NCBI GenBank assembly: GCA_963807925.1
Contig: CAWEDP010000002.1
Span: 372,001 to 436,000 of the forward strand
Length of the DNA stretch: 64,000 nt
Direction: 5' to 3'
Source: CAWEDP01 sp963807925
GTDB lineage: Bacteria > Acidobacteriota > Vicinamibacteria > Vicinamibacterales > CAVVIG01
Made by a program: the position numbers and the translations under genes
Notes under the pieces: generated by a model
Told to the model about the DNA's origin: nothing
The model's input: only the letters and a program-made list of their open reading frames with translations
Databases searched by the model: none
Shown here: positions 8,453-19,477 of the stretch, piece after piece
How the letters are laid out: each line of letters starts with the position of its first letter
How positions within the stretch are numbered: position 1 is the stretch's first letter

Positions 8453-8803
8453 ATGGATCCGCATCAGGTACTCGTGAACGCTCAGGACGCCCTGACGGCG
8501 CGCCGGGTTTTCGGCGATCCGATTCAGGCTGACGGCGCCACCATCATCCCGGTCGCCAAACTCGGCGGCGGAGGCGGCGGGGGCGATCGCGGCGGGGAAG
8601 CGGGCGCAGGGTTCGGGCTCACCGCAAAGCCCGCCGGCGTGTTCGTCGTGAGCCACGGTCATGTGGCGTGGCGGCCCGCGCTCGACGTCAATCGCGTCAT
8701 CCTCGGCGGCCAGCTCGTCGCCATCACGGCCCTGCTGACACTGGGTCCCTCGCTCGCGCGCTGGCTCACCGCGCGCCGTGCCCACGGCGCGTCCGCACTG
8801 TAG
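8453..8803 (+). CDS. GerW/YtfJ-family protein
   Basis: A 116-residue protein with the YtfJ/GerW family pattern: FGDPIQADGATIIPVAKL, then a glycine run, then GFGLTAKPAGVFVV, and a C-terminal hydrophobic segment (LGGQLVAITALLTLGPSLA). In Bacillus the family includes a germination protein, but it is widespread in non-sporulating bacteria, where its function is not known. The start at 8453 follows a strong GGAGG. The C-terminal hydrophobic stretch could anchor it in the membrane. It stands alone next to the tRNA. Confidence 0.85.
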   Translation: MDPHQVLVNAQDALTARRVFGDPIQADGATIIPVAKLGGGGGGGDRGGEAGAGFGLTAKPAGVFVVSHGHVAWRPALDVNRVILGGQLVAITALLTLGPSLARWLTARRAHGASAL

Positions 8804-8850
8804 CGCCGCCTGCCAGAGCCGCCGTGGCGGCCCGAGGTATCCTACGCGCC

Positions 8851-9267
8851 GTGATTGCCACACGACGCCGGGAAATCGCGACCCGCGGCCAGGGGGACTG
8901 CCACGATGTCACCGACATGGTCGCCAGAGCGGTGACCGACGCCGGCTGCGCGGCCGGCATCGTGACCGTGTTCGTTGCAGGCTCGACCGCGGCGGTGACG
9001 ACGATCGAGTACGAACCGGGCGCCGTCGCCGATCTGAATCGGCTCTTCGAGGACATCGCGCCGCGTGGCGCCGATTACCGCCACCACCTCCGGTGGGGTG
9101 ACGACAACGGATCGAGCCACGTCCGCGCGGCGTTGCTCGGACCGTCGTTGACGGTGCCGATCGTGGACGGAAAGCTGTCGCTCGGTACGTGGCAGCAGAT
9201 CGTACTCGTCGAATTCGATACGCGCACGAGACGCCGCGAGCTGGTCGTCCAGATCGTCGGGGAGTAG
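8851..9267 (+). CDS. YjbQ/UPF0047-family protein (secondary thiamine-phosphate synthase family)
   Basis: A 138-residue single-domain protein of the YjbQ family. Characteristic blocks are GDCHDVT, YRHHLRWGDDNGSSHV with the conserved His and Asp-Asp-Asn, LLGPSLTVPIVDGKLSLG and GTWQQIVLVEFD. Some family members can substitute weakly for thiamine-phosphate synthase; the physiological role is unclear. The start is taken as the GTG at 8851, which gives the normal family length. Cytosolic, no signal. Confidence 0.88.
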   Translation: MIATRRREIATRGQGDCHDVTDMVARAVTDAGCAAGIVTVFVAGSTAAVTTIEYEPGAVADLNRLFEDIAPRGADYRHHLRWGDDNGSSHVRAALLGPSLTVPIVDGKLSLGTWQQIVLVEFDTRTRRRELVVQIVGE

Positions 9268-9276
9268 GATCGCCGA

Positions 9277-9663
9277 TCAGCTCCGGTAGTCGCGATCGGT
9301 GACCGCCTCGAGCCACTCGGTGGTGACGTTGAGGTTCACCGCCAGATGAATCCCGCGTGACCCCGGCGCGGCCCCGTGCCAGTGTTTCTCGCCCGGTGCG
9401 ATGGCGACCGCATCGCCGGTGACGACGTCCCGCCGCGTGCCGCCCCACGTCTGCACGCGCACGCGGCCTTCGATCACCAGCAGCCACTGCGGACCCGTGT
9501 GCACGTGCCAGTTCGTTCGCCCGCCATCCTCGAACTCGACCCGATACACCACCACCGGCACGCCGTCCTCGGCGGCCGCGAGCTTCTTGACCTGCGCGCG
9601 GCCGCTGAAGGTTCGTGGATCCGCGGTCGTCGACGCCGCGGCGTCGCCCGGGAAGACCTCCAT
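9277..9663 (-). CDS. Cupin-domain protein
   Basis: A 128-residue single cupin. Motif 1 is seen as NWHVHTGPQWLLVIEGR (metal-binding His residues and a Gly turn), and motif 2 as GDAVAIAPGEKHWHGA. This pattern matches small metal-binding cupins near carboxymuconolactone decarboxylase-like proteins, whose substrates vary. No signal peptide, so it is probably cytosolic. It is convergent with the YjbQ-like gene, with a gap of nine bases. Function beyond the fold cannot be assigned. Confidence 0.88.
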   Translation of the reverse strand: MEVFPGDAAASTTADPRTFSGRAQVKKLAAAEDGVPVVVYRVEFEDGGRTNWHVHTGPQWLLVIEGRVRVQTWGGTRRDVVTGDAVAIAPGEKHWHGAAPGSRGIHLAVNLNVTTEWLEAVTDRDYRS

Positions 9664-9705
9664 GACGGCGATTATAGGACCTCGACGCGTCGATCCGGTC
9701 CCGAA

Positions 9706-10362
9706 TCACCTGCCGATCTGCAGCGCAAGGCTGCCGGCCACGCCGCTCAAGGCGTCGTGCGGCCCACGGTTCTCGCCGGCGAAGCGGTAGCTCACACCGG
9801 CCGCCAGGTGGATGCGTTTGCTCAGATTGAAGATGAGGCTGGCCTCCGGCTCCGCCACGAAGAAATCACTCCGCACTCGAGCGGTCGTCTGCACCGGCCT
9901 GACGATGAGGTCGGGATCCCGCGACCCGAGGAGCCTGGGATCGAAGTCGGGGACGATCGTCACGGTCCGAAGGGTAGTTGCGCGGCCGCCCCCGATCAGC
10001 GCCGTCGCGCCGAAGCCGACGGCGCCCTCGGTGCGCGGCAGGATGCCGATCACGAGCCCTCCGTACGCGAGCTGGCGATCCTGCGATCGATCGGCCGCCA
10101 GCCAGTAGCCGCCGGCGCCGATGAAGAACGTCTGGTCGGCCAGCCAGCCGCCCTGCGCCCCGACGAGCTCGGACGTCCGATGGTCAAAGTCGGTGACTTT
10201 GACCTCCGGCGCGATCAGCCACCCGCTTTGCACCCGTTCGACAGTCATCGGGCCTTGACTTCGCGGTCCCGACGGATTCTGCGCCGAGGCGGCGATGGGG
10301 ACGAGCGTGAGCACGGCCGCCGCGGACAGCCGCCGCGCGAGTTTTCGACCGAGCGTGGGCAT
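9706..10362 (-). CDS. Secreted hypothetical protein, probable outer-membrane beta-barrel-like
   Basis: 218 residues with a clear signal peptide (KLARRLSAAAVLTLVPIAASAQ). The mature part has alternating hydrophobic/polar strands rich in Gly and aromatic residues (FFIGAGGYWLAADR, YGGLVIGILPR, KRIHLAAGVSYRFAG), suggesting a small beta-barrel or envelope beta-sheet protein. No named family was recognised. It lies 15 bases downstream of the PEGA protein gene on the same strand and is probably co-transcribed with it. Confidence 0.7.
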   Translation of the reverse strand: MPTLGRKLARRLSAAAVLTLVPIAASAQNPSGPRSQGPMTVERVQSGWLIAPEVKVTDFDHRTSELVGAQGGWLADQTFFIGAGGYWLAADRSQDRQLAYGGLVIGILPRTEGAVGFGATALIGGGRATTLRTVTIVPDFDPRLLGSRDPDLIVRPVQTTARVRSDFFVAEPEASLIFNLSKRIHLAAGVSYRFAGENRGPHDALSGVAGSLALQIGR

Positions 10363-10377
10363 GACCGCCTCCCTCGC

Positions 10378-11250
10378 CTACTGCGTGCGCAGGCTGACGT
10401 TCAGAGGCGTGGTCTCGCCACGACGGATGGTGACGTCGGTCGAATAGGTCTGGTACCCGTCGCGTTCAATCTGCACGCGGTGCGTGCCGTCGGCGAGCTC
10501 CACCAGCAGGCGTTCCTGGCCCTGCGGTCCTTCCCACCGCTCGCCATCGATCAGCACCGTGGCGTTTCCAGGCTGCACGCGGATGGCCAGGGTCCCATAC
10601 GCCGAGGCCTGCCCGCCACCGGGGGGCCCGGCATGGGGCGGCGGTGGGGGCGGCAGACGACGTCCAGCCGGACCTGCCGGACCGCGGCGCGGACCGGGCA
10701 CTGGCGGTGGACCCTGCTGCGGCGCCTGGGGCGGCGGACCGGCCGTTGCCGGCGGCTCCTCCTTGGGCGTCGGCCTCGGTTCGGGCGTATCGCCTGGCTG
10801 CAGCCGCTCCATCGTGTAGTGGATCTTGAACGTGGCGTCGGCCGACAAATAGACCGTCTGATGGACGGTCCGGTAACCGTCGAGGTACAGGGTGATTTCG
10901 TGTTCGCCGGGCGGCACGTGCAGGCGCTGGAACACGCCGTCGAAGTCGTCGACCACTCCCGCGTAGTAGCCGTCGACGAACACCTGGGCCTCTCTCGGCG
11001 TGACCTCCAACCGCACGGACGCGTCAGGCTCGGCGTACCGGAAGCCGTACGGATACGGATACCCGATCGGGTACTGATATCCGAACCATGGGTACCCGTA
11101 CCAGAACGGGTTGGCGTAAAACCCGCCGCCCACGACGACCACGGCTCGTCCGCGGCCGCGCCGCGCCTGGGCCTCGGCGGGCACGCTCCAACCGGCCACG
11201 AGCAGCGCGACCGCTGGCAGCAGCAGCAAGAAACGTTTTGTCAGTGACAC
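10378..11250 (-). CDS. Secreted PEGA-domain protein with proline-rich linker
   Basis: About 290 residues: signal peptide (LTKRFLLLLPAVALLVAG ... AEAQ), a Gly/Tyr/Pro-rich low-complexity segment (NPFWYGYPWFGYQYPIG), a first PEGA-like domain (VRLEVTPREAQVFVDGYYAG), a long Pro-rich linker (about residues 180-235) and a second PEGA domain (IRVQPGNATVLIDGERWEG to NVSLRTQ). PEGA domains are surface beta-sandwiches often linked to envelope or S-layer proteins. The GTG at 11250 was chosen because the signal peptide begins there; the longer frame to 11385 adds non-signal residues. Paired with the envelope gene 9706-10362 and divergent from uvrA. Confidence 0.85.
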   Translation of the reverse strand: MSLTKRFLLLLPAVALLVAGWSVPAEAQARRGRGRAVVVVGGGFYANPFWYGYPWFGYQYPIGYPYPYGFRYAEPDASVRLEVTPREAQVFVDGYYAGVVDDFDGVFQRLHVPPGEHEITLYLDGYRTVHQTVYLSADATFKIHYTMERLQPGDTPEPRPTPKEEPPATAGPPPQAPQQGPPPVPGPRRGPAGPAGRRLPPPPPPHAGPPGGGQASAYGTLAIRVQPGNATVLIDGERWEGPQGQERLLVELADGTHRVQIERDGYQTYSTDVTIRRGETTPLNVSLRTQ

Positions 11251-11485
11251 GGATGCACCTCGACGCTCAACAGGCAGTACCCGATGGTTGAGCAAGCGCA
11301 GTACCAAGGCGCCGCCGACGTGCGGTTGCTGTAACTCGAACGTTCGGCCCCGGTTTCCCGTCCGCGGCGGTGCCGGTTGCGCCAACCGCGTCTACCCGGT
11401 GAGACACCGCGTCCCAACTAGAGCACGCTGACGGATTCCCGGCGATACCACCCGACCGCCGCCAGGCCGGACGGAATTTGTTACG

Positions 11486-14564
<3,079 letters not shown>

Positions 14565-14595
14565 CGCGCTGGAACGCCGGCGGGCCGACAGCACC

Positions 14596-15888
14596 GTGAG
14601 GCGCCGGCCGAGACTGGTGCTCCCGTCCGTGCTGGCGGTCGTCCTGCCCGCGTCGATGATCGCTCATGCCCGTGCGGCGCCCCGCGCCGCTCAGGTCCCC
14701 TTCGAGAGCGTCGTCTCGGATCTCGGGAGCGGGGACAGGGCGGTGCGGTTGCGCGCCGTTCAGTTGCTGAAAGACACCGCGTACGTCGAGGCTGCCCTCC
14801 CGCTCGCGCCGCTCGTCACTGACGGCGACGACGAGATCCAACTCGAAGCGATCGCGGCGGAACTGAACATCTTTCTCGTGGAGAAGACGGTCACGCGGCG
14901 GCGCGTCGGGCTCGTCGTCGAGGTCCGCAACCGCACCGCTGCCGAGACGGCGTTCTCGCAGGGGCCGCTGGCGATCGGCGCGCACGAGGTCCCGCTGCCG
15001 GTCCTGGTGGCGCTGCGCGCGGCGGCGGCCGATGACAACCTGCGCGTGGCCGTCGAGGCGTTGTACGCGTTTGGGACCCTCGCCGCCGAGCCGGCCGGCG
15101 ACCGACGACGGACGATGCTCCGGGAGATCGCGCCGGAGCTGAAGGGCATGATCGCCTCGCCTCGTGTCGAGTACCGGTACGCCGCGCTCCGAGTGGCCGG
15201 CCGCGTCTTCGATCGCCGATCGGGTGACGAGCCGGTCGACCCGAGCCTCGGCGATGCGATCGTCGGTGCCGTCAACGATCGCGATCGCAACGTTCGCGGG
15301 GCGGCAATCCAGGCGCTCGGCGCGCTGAGGATCGGACGGGCCATCGCTGCCTTGACCGACCAGTTCCGGTACTTCAGACGGGGCCAGCTGGCGGAATCGG
15401 CGCTCGAAGCGCTCGCACGGATCGGCCACTCCTCGAGCGCCCCGCTGTTCCTCGCAGAGCTCGGCTCGAAAGATCCGGCGCTGAAGGCGCTCGCCATCGA
15501 GGGGCTCGTCCGCATTGGCGACCAATCGCCGAAATCTGCCATTGAGATGGCGCTGGCCGGCGACTCCGACGACCGCGTGGCGTTGGCGGGCTCGTTCGCC
15601 TCGGTGATGCTGGGCGGCACGCCCATCGACCCGCTGATCGAGGCGCTCCGCAAGCCCCGAGTGGCGGCGCGCGCGCGCGCGTACCTCGTCGAGCTCGCGC
15701 CCGGGCGCGCCGCGCTCTTCGCGCGGTACGCGCAGGACCCCGACATCGGGATTCGCGCGGGCGTGGCCGACGTCCTCGGCCTCGCCGGCGATCCGACGGC
15801 CCTCGCCATCGTCGCGCCGATGAGGCAGGACCGGGATCAGCAGGTCGCGCTGGCGGCTGCGCGCGCCGTCGCCCGTCTCACACGATAG
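14596..15888 (+). CDS. Secreted HEAT-repeat protein
   Basis: About 430 residues: signal peptide (RRRPRLVLPSVLAVVLPASM) then consecutive HEAT-like helical repeats throughout, e.g. SVVSDLGSGDRAVRLRAVQL, AIVGAVNDRDRNVRGAAIQA, IAALTDQFRYFRRGQLAESA, LGSKDPALKALAIEGLVRIG, YAQDPDIGIRAGVADVLGLA. Such alpha-solenoids are scaffolds for protein binding; no catalytic motif is seen. I took the GTG at 14596 as start because the signal peptide begins there; in-frame starts at 14542 and 14548 would overlap uvrA. Directly downstream of uvrA, so possibly in one transcript, but with no obvious functional link. Confidence 0.8.
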   Translation: MRRRPRLVLPSVLAVVLPASMIAHARAAPRAAQVPFESVVSDLGSGDRAVRLRAVQLLKDTAYVEAALPLAPLVTDGDDEIQLEAIAAELNIFLVEKTVTRRRVGLVVEVRNRTAAETAFSQGPLAIGAHEVPLPVLVALRAAAADDNLRVAVEALYAFGTLAAEPAGDRRRTMLREIAPELKGMIASPRVEYRYAALRVAGRVFDRRSGDEPVDPSLGDAIVGAVNDRDRNVRGAAIQALGALRIGRAIAALTDQFRYFRRGQLAESALEALARIGHSSSAPLFLAELGSKDPALKALAIEGLVRIGDQSPKSAIEMALAGDSDDRVALAGSFASVMLGGTPIDPLIEALRKPRVAARARAYLVELAPGRAALFARYAQDPDIGIRAGVADVLGLAGDPTALAIVAPMRQDRDQQVALAAARAVARLTR

Positions 15889-15902
15889 CCGGTCTGCATC
15901 AC

Positions 15903-16547
15903 GTGCCGAAGCTGTGCCGCGACTTCTATCGGCGACCAACCCTCGACGTGGCGCGGGATCTCATCGGCAAGGTGCTCGTCCACGAGCGACGGGGCGTGCG
16001 AACCAGCGGCGCCATCCTCGAGGCCGAAGCGTACATCGGCGAGTCCGATCCGGCCTGTCATGCCGCCCCCGGTCCGACGCCGCGGAATGCGCCGCTCTAC
16101 GGTCCGCCCGGCTTCGCGTACGTGTACCTGAATTACGGCATCCACCGCCTGGCCAACGTCGTCACCGAAGCGGAGGGCTCGCCCGCGGCGATTCTGATCC
16201 GCGCCCTCGAACCGCTCGAGGGAGTGGCGACGATGCGGCGCCGGCGCGCGCGAGGACGCTCGGCCCGTCTCCAGGGCACGATCGCGGACGCCGACCTGTG
16301 CCGCGGCCCCGGCAACCTCACCGTCGCGATGAGCATCACATTGGAGGAGAACCGGGTCGACCTCGCCGGCGATCGGCTCTTCATCGAGGACCGCGGCATC
16401 GCGCCACGTGAGCTCGCCTGGACTCCGCGGATCGGTATCGCTGTCGGCACCGACCGCGAATGGCGCGTGTACGTCGCCGGCCACCGGAGCGTGTCGGCCG
16501 CGCGGCTGCGACACCCTCATCGGTCCGCCTGGGAACAGGCGGACTGA
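15903..16547 (+). CDS. DNA-3-methyladenine glycosylase (AAG/MPG family)
   Basis: 214 residues of the alkyladenine glycosylase family. Diagnostic blocks are DFYRRPTLDVARDLIGKVLV, EAEAYIGESDPACHA (with the catalytic Glu in EAYIG), GFAYVYLNYGIHRLANVV with the DNA-intercalating Tyr region, and CRGPGNLTVAM. It excises alkylated purines in base-excision repair. The start is the GTG at 15903, 14 bases after the HEAT-repeat gene. With uvrA upstream this forms a loose DNA-repair neighbourhood. Cytosolic, full length. Confidence 0.93.
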   Translation: MPKLCRDFYRRPTLDVARDLIGKVLVHERRGVRTSGAILEAEAYIGESDPACHAAPGPTPRNAPLYGPPGFAYVYLNYGIHRLANVVTEAEGSPAAILIRALEPLEGVATMRRRRARGRSARLQGTIADADLCRGPGNLTVAMSITLEENRVDLAGDRLFIEDRGIAPRELAWTPRIGIAVGTDREWRVYVAGHRSVSAARLRHPHRSAWEQAD

Positions 16548-16624
16548 CCATTCATCGGGCCGATCCGGCCGGCGCGAATCGCCGGGCTCCGCACCGCCCT
16601 CCGCCGCCGGCGGCGCGTCCCCTC

Positions 16625-19240
16625 CTATCGGGCGGTCCTCAGCCAGTTGGCGACGAGCGGCGTCTCCGTCCTGCGCAACGCGATGCAGTTGTCGATCCGC
16701 TCGAGCGACTCGCCGAGATTGCGCGTCGCGGTCGGCAGCGGGTGCGCCGCGAAGAACGCGCGCACGTCGTCGCGCGACACCTGATCGCAGAACGCGCCGA
16801 CCGCGCCGACGAGGCGTCCCTCCCCGAACGCGATCCGGATCTTCGGCGCGAGCGCGGTCCACGAGTCCTTGACGAACCGCCACGCGCGGTCGCGAGCGGC
16901 AGGATTGGCGAAGAAGCGCGCCAGGTAGAGCGACGTGTCCTGGCTGCGCACGCGCGAGCGGGTCTCCCCGAGCGCCCGCTCGATGAGCGCGGGGTCGCGA
17001 AACGCCGTCAGCGCGTAGAGATACCGGTTGTGCTCCTCGGGCGACGTGGCCCGATCCGCCGCCGCCGCCAGCGCGTCGTACAGCGCCGCGTCGCCGTGGG
17101 CCGCCGCGACCGTCACGAGCGCGGTTGCCGCACTCGGCTCGAGCGGGGGGCCGCCGGCCAGCGCGCGGTCCACCGCCTCGCGCGCCTTGGCGGCGAGGGC
17201 CGCGTCCTCGCCGGTGAGGCCGAGCGCCGAGATCACGATGGGCCGGAGCGCCCGGCGGTCGTCGCTCTCGCCCGGCCCGGCGTCAATGCCCAGCGTGTCG
17301 AACGCCCCCCGGAACTGCTGGCGGACGAACGCCGCAAGCGCGGGACGCGTCGTCGCGTCCGTCAGGTAGGTGGACACGAACCGCTCGTGGTCCATGACCA
17401 GCGACACGACACCGCTCGTGGTTTCCCGCCCGAAGCCGGCGGCGATCGTCAGGAAATCGGTCACCGCCCGGCGACCGGCGCGGACCAGCGCCCATTCGTC
17501 CTCGACGAGCGACAGCCGTTCGGGCGGCGTGAGCGCCGTCAGCACGCTCGGCGCCAGCGCCTTCAACATCTCCTGCGGATATGCCGTTCGGTAATACCCT
17601 TCCGCGCCGACGTTGGCGAACACCCAGGGCGCGCAGCCGTGCGCGATCGTCTGGGTCTGTGACCGCTCGCCGAGCAGAAACGACTGCGGGCTCGCGTCGG
17701 GCGGCCGCGCCGCGTCGACGGCATACGCGATCGGAATCTGCCAGAGGCGGTCGTCGTCGCCGGTCGCCTCGAGCGCGAAGCGCGATTGACGAAACGTGGC
17801 GCTCGTCTCGCTGCCACGCGGACCGCAGACGAGCGGCCCCACCTCGACGAGCGGCACGCCCGGCTGCTGGATGAACGCCGGAATGATCCGATCGACCGGG
17901 CGGCCCGATTCGGCCGCGACCGCGGACCAGAAGTCCTCCGACGTGGCGTTGCCGTAGGCATGCGCCCGCAGGTAGCGGTTGACGGCGCGCCGGAACACGT
18001 CGGCGCCGACGTAGTGTTCGACCATGCGCAGGACGGCGGAGCCCTTCTCGTACGTGATCGTGTCGAATGCGGCTTCGATCTCCGCCGGCGTCTCGACCTC
18101 GGCGCGGATCGGGTGGGTCGATTTCAGCGAGTCGAGCGCGAGCGCCTGCTGGGTGTCGGCCGCATCGTCGACCTCGATGTGCCACTCCGGCTTCCACGCG
18201 GCCAGTGGATGGCTCGACATCCAGGTCGCGAACCCCTCGTTCAGCCACAGGTCGTCCCACCACGCCATCGTCACGAGATCGCCGAACCACTGGTGGGCCA
18301 TCTCGTGGGCCACGGTGGATGCGATGTTCTTGCGGGCGGCCACCGACGCCGTACCGGCGTCGGCGAGGAGGTCGGTCTCGCGGAAGAAGATGGCCGCGGT
18401 GTTTTCCATGGCGCCCGCGGCGAAGTCCGGCACCGCCACCAGATCCAGCTTGCCGAACGGATAGCTCATCGCGAAGTAGGTGTCGTAGAACTTCAGGACG
18501 GCTTCCGCGGAGTCCAGCGCAATCCGACCCAGGCTGGACTTCTCGGGTGTCGCGCACACGCGGATCGGCACGCGATCCTGCGACCCCGCGAGGCAGCGGA
18601 AATCGCCGACGGCCATCGCGACGAGGTACGAGGACATTCTGGGGGAGGTCCCGAACCTCAGCGTGTGCTCGGTGGCGCCCGGGCCGGGACGATCCGACAG
18701 CAACGGTCCGTTGGTGACGACCGTGTCACCGCGGTCGACAGTGGCTGTGAGCGTGAAGGTGGCCTTCAGCGACGGCTCGTCAAAACACGGGAACGCCCGC
18801 CGCGCGTCGGTCGATTCAAACTGGGTGATGGCGTAGGCGCGCCGCGCCGTCCGGCTGAGATAGAGCCCGCGAAGCTGGGTGTTGAGTTTGCCGGCGAACC
18901 GCACACGAATCTCGGCCGTGCCCGCGTCAACCGGCCGCACGAGGGTCAGCGTGGCGGTCTGGGCGCCAGCATCGAGCAACACCGCGGCGGTCTGCTGGGT
19001 CGATCCCGCCTGCACGCTCGCGTCGCTCAGGTCGAGATCGAGCGCATTCAGGACGATCGTGCGCGTGGCGCGCCCCACGCGCACGCGAATCGCTTCCTGT
19101 CCGGCAAAGCGCTCGTGCGCGAGGTCGATCGTGAACGCCAGATCGTAGTGCTCGGGAACGACCGTCCCGGGCAGCCGGTCGGCCGCGGCCGTGGATGGAA
19201 CCAGAGCCGCACAGAAGAGGAGCGAAGCCGTCCACCGCAT
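16625..19240 (-). CDS. M1-family zinc aminopeptidase (ERAP-like), secreted
   Basis: 871 residues with a signal peptide (MRWTASLLFCAALVPSTAAA). It carries the M1 hallmarks: the exopeptidase motif GAMEN, the zinc site HEMAHQW at about residue 309 with the third ligand in LWLNEGFATW, and a C-terminal ERAP1-like helical domain (EDEWALVRAGRRAVTDFL onward). It should remove N-terminal residues from peptides in the periplasm or outside the cell, suiting a peptide-scavenging soil organism. The start at 19240 was chosen for the signal peptide; the frame extends to 19315. Divergent from the cysteine leader/cysG transcription unit, sharing its intergenic region. Confidence 0.95.
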   Translation of the reverse strand: MRWTASLLFCAALVPSTAAADRLPGTVVPEHYDLAFTIDLAHERFAGQEAIRVRVGRATRTIVLNALDLDLSDASVQAGSTQQTAAVLLDAGAQTATLTLVRPVDAGTAEIRVRFAGKLNTQLRGLYLSRTARRAYAITQFESTDARRAFPCFDEPSLKATFTLTATVDRGDTVVTNGPLLSDRPGPGATEHTLRFGTSPRMSSYLVAMAVGDFRCLAGSQDRVPIRVCATPEKSSLGRIALDSAEAVLKFYDTYFAMSYPFGKLDLVAVPDFAAGAMENTAAIFFRETDLLADAGTASVAARKNIASTVAHEMAHQWFGDLVTMAWWDDLWLNEGFATWMSSHPLAAWKPEWHIEVDDAADTQQALALDSLKSTHPIRAEVETPAEIEAAFDTITYEKGSAVLRMVEHYVGADVFRRAVNRYLRAHAYGNATSEDFWSAVAAESGRPVDRIIPAFIQQPGVPLVEVGPLVCGPRGSETSATFRQSRFALEATGDDDRLWQIPIAYAVDAARPPDASPQSFLLGERSQTQTIAHGCAPWVFANVGAEGYYRTAYPQEMLKALAPSVLTALTPPERLSLVEDEWALVRAGRRAVTDFLTIAAGFGRETTSGVVSLVMDHERFVSTYLTDATTRPALAAFVRQQFRGAFDTLGIDAGPGESDDRRALRPIVISALGLTGEDAALAAKAREAVDRALAGGPPLEPSAATALVTVAAAHGDAALYDALAAAADRATSPEEHNRYLYALTAFRDPALIERALGETRSRVRSQDTSLYLARFFANPAARDRAWRFVKDSWTALAPKIRIAFGEGRLVGAVGAFCDQVSRDDVRAFFAAHPLPTATRNLGESLERIDNCIALRRTETPLVANWLRTAR

Positions 19241-19269
19241 GTCACAGTATAGAGGCAGCGCTTGCCGGC

Positions 19270-19298
19270 TTGACGTGCCTCCCTGGACGGAGTACAAG
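19270..19298 (+). promoter_or_regulatory. Sigma70-type promoter for the leader-cysG-sir unit
   Basis: TTGACG at 19270-19275 (five of six consensus bases) and TACAAG at 19293-19298 (four of six) are separated by exactly 17 bases. The predicted transcription start (about 19304-19308) falls at or within a few bases of the GTG of the short Cys-codon ORF, so the leader ORF would be leaderless or nearly so. This is a sequence-based prediction. Confidence 0.6.
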
Positions 19299-19307
19299 TA
19301 GTCTGTC

Positions 19308-19400
19308 GTGAACAAGATCGCGGCGCGGTTCTGCTGTTGTTGTCGAGGCCAGGCACCCCCTGTGGCCCCCGGTCCAGCATCTCATCGAGTCGCGAAGTAA
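19308..19400 (+). CDS. Candidate cysteine leader peptide (four consecutive Cys codons)
   Basis: A 30-codon ORF starting GTG (VNKIAARFCCCCRGQ) with TGC-TGT-TGT-TGT at 19332-19343 and a TAA at 19398-19400. An in-frame stop six bases upstream of the GTG (TAG at 19299-19301) excludes an extended start. It lies immediately behind a good promoter and before an intrinsic terminator that stands directly in front of cysG. The arrangement fits an attenuator sensing Cys-tRNA: stalling at the Cys run would alter folding of the downstream RNA. Polycysteine leaderless short ORFs acting this way are known from mycobacteria. Segment 19364-19375 is GC-rich and partly complementary to the terminator arms, so it could be the antiterminator strand. 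No family match is claimed. Confidence 0.65.
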   Translation: MNKIAARFCCCCRGQAPPVAPGPASHRVAK

Positions 19401-19420
19401 CCGTTCAACGCTGATGACCA

Positions 19421-19460
19421 GGCCCGGGAGGTTCACCACTTCCGGGCCTTTTGTGTTTTT
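19421..19460 (+). terminator. Intrinsic terminator/attenuator just upstream of cysG
   Basis: A 10-bp stem (19421-19430 with 19439-19448, one G-U pair) closes an 8-nt loop and is followed at once by TTTTGTGTTTTT (19449-19460). The T-run ends 17 bases before the cysG ATG. A strong rho-independent terminator facing into a gene, with no gene ending upstream except the short Cys-rich ORF, is the hallmark of transcription attenuation. Confidence 0.85.
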
Positions 19461-19477
19461 GCCGTCCGAGGTCTCCG